A DNA stretch of 64,000 nucleotides from Paenibacillus borealis (GTDB lineage: Bacteria > Bacillota > Bacilli > Paenibacillales > Paenibacillaceae): contig NZ_CP009285.1 in assembly GCF_000758665.1 (NCBI RefSeq), positions 6,510,001 through 6,574,000 on the forward strand. The letters run 5' to 3'. Shown one piece after another: positions 60,899-64,000 of this stretch. The position numbers and the translations under genes were made by a program. Positions within the stretch are counted from its first letter, which is position 1. Each line of letters begins with the position of its first letter. Under the pieces are notes generated by a model, which had not been told where the DNA came from, made no database searches, and saw only the letters and a program-made list of their open reading frames with translations.

Positions 60899-61669
60899 TT
60901 AATTCACAGCATGATATACCTTTATTAATTTTTCTAAGATTGATTTTAAGTCACTTAACTTAACCATATTAGGACCATCAGATTTTGCATTATCTGGATC
61001 AGGATGAACTTCCATAAACAGCGCATCTATTCCTACGGCCATTGCAGCTCTAGCTAGATATTGGACATGGTCTCTATTACCACCAGTTGCATCCCCTTTT
61101 CCACCTGGCTTTTGTACACTATGAGTAGCATCAAACACAACTGGATATCCAAATTTCTTCAACTCTACTAAACCGGTCATGTCAACAACTAGAGTGTTAT
61201 ACCCAAACGTAGTACCACGTTCGCAGAGCATAATATTTGTATTTCCACCTTCTTCTAATTTCCGAACAACATTTTTCATATCCCAAGGTGCAAGAAATTG
61301 TGCCTTTTTAACATTAATGATTTTCCCAGTTCTCGCTGCAGCAACCAGTAAATCTGTCTGTCTACACAAAAAAGCTGGAATTTGAATTATATCAGCAACT
61401 TTTGAAACAGGCCCAGCTTGGTATGGTTCATGAATATCAGTTGCAATCTTTAAATTATACGTATCCTTTACCTTTTGTAAAATCCTAAGACCTTCCTCAA
61501 GCCCTGGTCCTCTAAAAGAATCAATTGAAGTTCTATTAGCCTTATCAAATGAAGCTTTAAAATAATAATCAATTCCTAGTTCGTCTGTTATTTCTTTTAC
61601 CTCTTTCGCAATCTGTAATACTAATTCCTCACTCTCAATTACACAAGGTCCAGCTATTAATTTAAACAT
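60899..61669 (-). CDS. kdsA: 3-deoxy-8-phosphooctulonate (Kdo-8-P) synthase
   Basis: 256 residues of the KdsA TIM barrel: [78 protein letters not shown], and [15 protein letters not shown]. The Cys in AGPCV (residue 9), with the His, Glu and Asp of the last motifs, marks the metal-dependent class (Aquifex type), not the metal-free enterobacterial class, which has Asn there. It condenses phosphoenolpyruvate with arabinose 5-phosphate. Encoded 13 bases after the cytidylyltransferase gene. Confidence 0.95.
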   Translation of the reverse strand: MFKLIAGPCVIESEELVLQIAKEVKEITDELGIDYYFKASFDKANRTSIDSFRGPGLEEGLRILQKVKDTYNLKIATDIHEPYQAGPVSKVADIIQIPAFLCRQTDLLVAAARTGKIINVKKAQFLAPWDMKNVVRKLEEGGNTNIMLCERGTTFGYNTLVVDMTGLVELKKFGYPVVFDATHSVQKPGGKGDATGGNRDHVQYLARAAMAVGIDALFMEVHPDPDNAKSDGPNMVKLSDLKSILEKLIKVYHAVN

Positions 61670-61682
61670 AATTCCACTCCTC

Positions 61683-62333
61683 TTATTTATCTTTTATTAT
61701 TCGTAATGCAAAATCATAGTCTTCTCTGGTATCAATATCGACTGCCTCAACACTATCAACTTCTTGTATATACGGGTTGAATCCAATCCTTCTATGAAAT
61801 TTAGTAAATATCTCTTTTTCAAACATGAAAAAGGCACTTGTTTCTACATAAATAGGTTCCATATCTTGAGTACGGGGTACATCATTAAGGTCATAGTTCA
61901 CGGGTTCGCCCTTATACCATGCAAAAGTCTGTATTTTCTGTGCGGAGAAAGCAGAATCATGACCTTCATTCAAAATATAATTTAATGAATTACTAATAGA
62001 TTCAGTTTTTATGAATGGTGAAGTCGTGTGTGCTAAAACATAAATATCTGCATCCACTTGATTAATAAAGGCTTCGTAGATTTCAAACCCCTTTACCATA
62101 TCACCGTCTAATTTCGGATCTCTTTTTAGAAATTTCGCTTCTGAGGGTATATAATTTTTTACTTCCTCATCACTACAAAAAACATAGATTTCGTCAATGC
62201 TTTCGACATTATTCAAGGTATCAACAATATGCCAGCATAACGGAAGCCCCGCTATTGGAAGAATATTTTTATGAGGCAGTCTTTGACTATTTAGTTTTAT
62301 TGGAACAAAAGCTACTACTTTTCTATTACTCAA
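61683..62333 (-). CDS. CMP-ulosonate cytidylyltransferase (probable CMP-Kdo synthetase)
   Basis: 216 residues of the CTP-transferase-3 family. An N-terminal [27 protein letters not shown] nucleotide loop ([13 protein letters not shown] at about 11-23), VLAHTTSPF, and [11 protein letters not shown] at the end. It looks more like acylneuraminate (NeuA-type) than enterobacterial KdsB enzymes. Because synthase, isomerase and phosphatase beside it are of the Kdo type and no neuB or neuC is present, CMP-Kdo is the most economical product; this is inferred. Confidence 0.8.
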   Translation of the reverse strand: MSNRKVVAFVPIKLNSQRLPHKNILPIAGLPLCWHIVDTLNNVESIDEIYVFCSDEEVKNYIPSEAKFLKRDPKLDGDMVKGFEIYEAFINQVDADIYVLAHTTSPFIKTESISNSLNYILNEGHDSAFSAQKIQTFAWYKGEPVNYDLNDVPRTQDMEPIYVETSAFFMFEKEIFTKFHRRIGFNPYIQEVDSVEAVDIDTREDYDFALRIIKDK

Positions 62334-62356
62334 AAATTAACCCTACCTTCTGAATA

Positions 62357-63760
62357 TTATTTAAGCAAAGACGAAAATCTTCCTTTTTTAACTGAAAAGA
62401 TGATGTATATACCAAAACCAACAATAGCTAAAGACCATCTAGCCACAATATAATCCATAAGAACATAAGTTAACCCTACAGATAGAAACATCCAACCTAT
62501 AGGTTTTATATACACCCTAAATGGAAATAAACCTTTGTCTAATTTCCTAGCAGCACGATAATGAATAACAAATGAAATTATATATGCTGCAACAGTAGTA
62601 TAAGCTGCACCCAACGCTCCATACTTTGGAATGAATATAAAGTTCAATCCCAAATTCACTAAAGCAGCAATGATTGTGTTAGTTGCAATTACTTTAGTCG
62701 ATTTATAATAGTATTCTAGATTAACAGATATTGAATATAAAAAAATAAAAAATGAAGCTAACACAACTGGTGGTATTAATATATTCCCACTCCAATATTC
62801 TTGTGGTGCCATAAAAACGAGCACTTCTGGGCCTATCATTAATATTCCAACCATTACAACAAGTGCAATTTCTATGTATAATGCTACACTCTGGTTTATG
62901 ATTTCCTTCTTTCCATCATGTATTTTTTTGTTAAACCAGGGTATCCATACACTCTCTAATGACGCAGTAACGACTGCAGCAACCATACTTAAATTATAAA
63001 CTAAGCTATATATACCTGCTTCGGAAGAACTACGAAATATAGTTAACAAAGTCCTATCAGATGTTGCTAGTATATTGATTGATAACCCATGAAAGATAAG
63101 AGGAATAGATAATGTTATCGCATATTTCCAGTAGCGTTTATCTATCAATTTCTTCCCTGTAATGAAAGACCTAGCCAAGTAATAAACTCCTATTACACTC
63201 GTAACAATAACAAATGGCAGAATACGCCCTAGGTACTTAGTATTTTCTATATTTATCAGCCAAACAACTGACATAAAAACTATAATTACATTTGGCAGTG
63301 CTAATAAGAGGGTTTTCTTAATATAGTCCATAGACATCATGTATTTGATATCAATACTATTAATTACAAATGTCATATAGGACTGCACTAAGCAAAGGGC
63401 TACCAATAGTATGTCTAATTCCTCAATGAAAAAATAAGTAATTACGATTATTATGGAAGATGTTACCATGAAATTCAAGAATGACAAAAAGAAGATTGAT
63501 GAGACGTATCCTTCTAAATCATTCTTGAAATCCTTATAAGCACTTCTTATAGAGCTACCTAAAGAAAGTCCAACTATTAATGAAAGAATCGAAACCCATG
63601 AAAGATAAGTATTTACTAGACCAAAATCCGAGGTTGACATCAGCCTTGTAAATATTGGTATTGTCAAAAAGGCAATGGCCTTATTAAAGAGGTTGCCTGC
63701 CAAATAAAGGCCACCAGCTTTAGTATTTTTGTTATTTATTATCTTTTTAAATCGAGTCAT
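62357..63760 (-). CDS. Polysaccharide flippase (Wzx/MATE-like)
   Basis: 467 residues with 12-14 predicted membrane helices. The N-terminal KAGGLYLAGNLFNKAIAFLTIPIFTRLMSTSDFGL is the typical polysaccharide-biosynthesis flippase opening. It would carry a lipid-linked glycan across the membrane. AGGAGCGAAG precedes the ATG, which overlaps the end of the upstream gene by 14 bases. Very AT-rich, as are the Kdo genes. Confidence 0.9.
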   Translation of the reverse strand: MTRFKKIINNKNTKAGGLYLAGNLFNKAIAFLTIPIFTRLMSTSDFGLVNTYLSWVSILSLIVGLSLGSSIRSAYKDFKNDLEGYVSSIFFLSFLNFMVTSSIIIVITYFFIEELDILLVALCLVQSYMTFVINSIDIKYMMSMDYIKKTLLLALPNVIIVFMSVVWLINIENTKYLGRILPFVIVTSVIGVYYLARSFITGKKLIDKRYWKYAITLSIPLIFHGLSINILATSDRTLLTIFRSSSEAGIYSLVYNLSMVAAVVTASLESVWIPWFNKKIHDGKKEIINQSVALYIEIALVVMVGILMIGPEVLVFMAPQEYWSGNILIPPVVLASFFIFLYSISVNLEYYYKSTKVIATNTIIAALVNLGLNFIFIPKYGALGAAYTTVAAYIISFVIHYRAARKLDKGLFPFRVYIKPIGWMFLSVGLTYVLMDYIVARWSLAIVGFGIYIIFSVKKGRFSSLLK

Positions 63761-64000
63761 TTTTTCTCTTCGCTCCTAGTACATCATCCAAATCAGCACG
63801 TTTGAAAACTTCTAAAATTCCTCCTCTTGTCGCATTAAAGATCTTAATCCCCTGGTCATCAGCATGTCTTTTTGCAACTTGATATGCTAATAAATTATAT
63901 TCAAGATCTGGATTCCCTCCTGCTTTTACTCCCATTCTTTTGTCAGGATAACTTGCCTCGTCAATCTTGTTGTCTTTCATTATATAATTAAAATCCACAC
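63747..64000 (-). CDS. C-terminal part of a DUF115/Maf-like protein (cut by edge)
   Basis: Only the last 84 or so codons are seen and the frame is open to the edge; the GTG at 63998 is probably internal. The segment AGGNPDLEYNLLAYQVAKRHADDQGIKIFNATRGGILEVFKRADLDDVL resembles the end of DUF115 (MptE-like) proteins, the fold that includes Maf flagellin glycosyltransferases. It is coupled to the flippase gene. Family call moderate; a role as transferase is a guess. Confidence 0.5.
   Translation of the reverse strand, partial: VDFNYIMKDNKIDEASYPDKRMGVKAGGNPDLEYNLLAYQVAKRHADDQGIKIFNATRGGILEVFKRADLDDVLGAKRKNDSI

Overview
The window looks like chromosome from a Paenibacillus-type Firmicute. Signs of this are strong AGGAGG ribosome sites, frequent GTG and TTG starts, three-gene LplB/YtcP/lipoprotein sugar transporters without their own ATPase, a YesM/YesN two-component pair, DeoR and LacI sugar regulators, and very large secreted modular glycosidases. 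No rRNA, tRNA, CRISPR array, phage genes or transposase were found. Base composition is mixed for most of the window and becomes clearly AT-rich from about 59.3 kb to the right edge.

Region by region. 0-5.2 kb: small or housekeeping genes (DUF3139 protein, SDR oxidoreductase, TPR protein, membrane protein, secreted beta-propeller), one small pseudogene and one 59-residue gene. 5.4-17 kb: a divergent sugar locus. Its left arm encodes two permeases, a solute-binding lipoprotein, a LacI regulator and a TIM-barrel isomerase. Its right arm encodes a 1116-residue GH94 phosphorylase and a GH3 beta-glucosidase. Size and gene set match 1,2-beta-oligoglucan (sophoro-oligosaccharide) utilisation, and two identical operator-like palindromes sit just downstream of the two divergent promoters. 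17-24.5 kb: a DeoR regulator, a 1.5-kb repeat-rich gap, a metallophosphoesterase with an EamA exporter (probable DeoR targets), and an unusual hybrid sensor kinase.

24.6-48.7 kb: about 24 kb of genes on the minus strand that read as a beta-mannan/galactoglucomannan locus. It contains GH36 alpha-galactosidase, YesM/YesN, an FAD oxidoreductase, two nearly identical binding lipoproteins, two permeases, a GH94 phosphorylase, a GH130 mannoside phosphorylase, and a 2517-residue secreted enzyme with a GH26 mannanase domain, a second clan-A-like catalytic domain and many binding modules. Three of its promoters share one element. Extracellular cutting, uptake and intracellular phosphorolysis can be followed through the genes.

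49-56 kb: two membrane acyltransferases, then a tandem duplication of a peptide-pheromone-type system. Each unit has an XRE-HTH/TPR regulator, a 3'-overlapping gene for a secreted pre-peptide (intact in one copy, frameshifted in the other) and a 50-residue protein of unknown role. 56-64 kb: a surface-glycan cluster with YdcF-like protein, rmlB, rmlC and rmlA, then an AT-rich block with a complete-looking Kdo pathway (kdsC, kpsF/kdsD, kdsA and a CMP-sugar synthetase), a Wzx flippase and a DUF115-like protein cut by the edge. Kdo genes are a Gram-negative hallmark and stand out here.

The intergenic DNA also holds four copies of a roughly 190-bp element built from four evenly spaced palindromes, two of which flank a four-copy 96-bp minisatellite.
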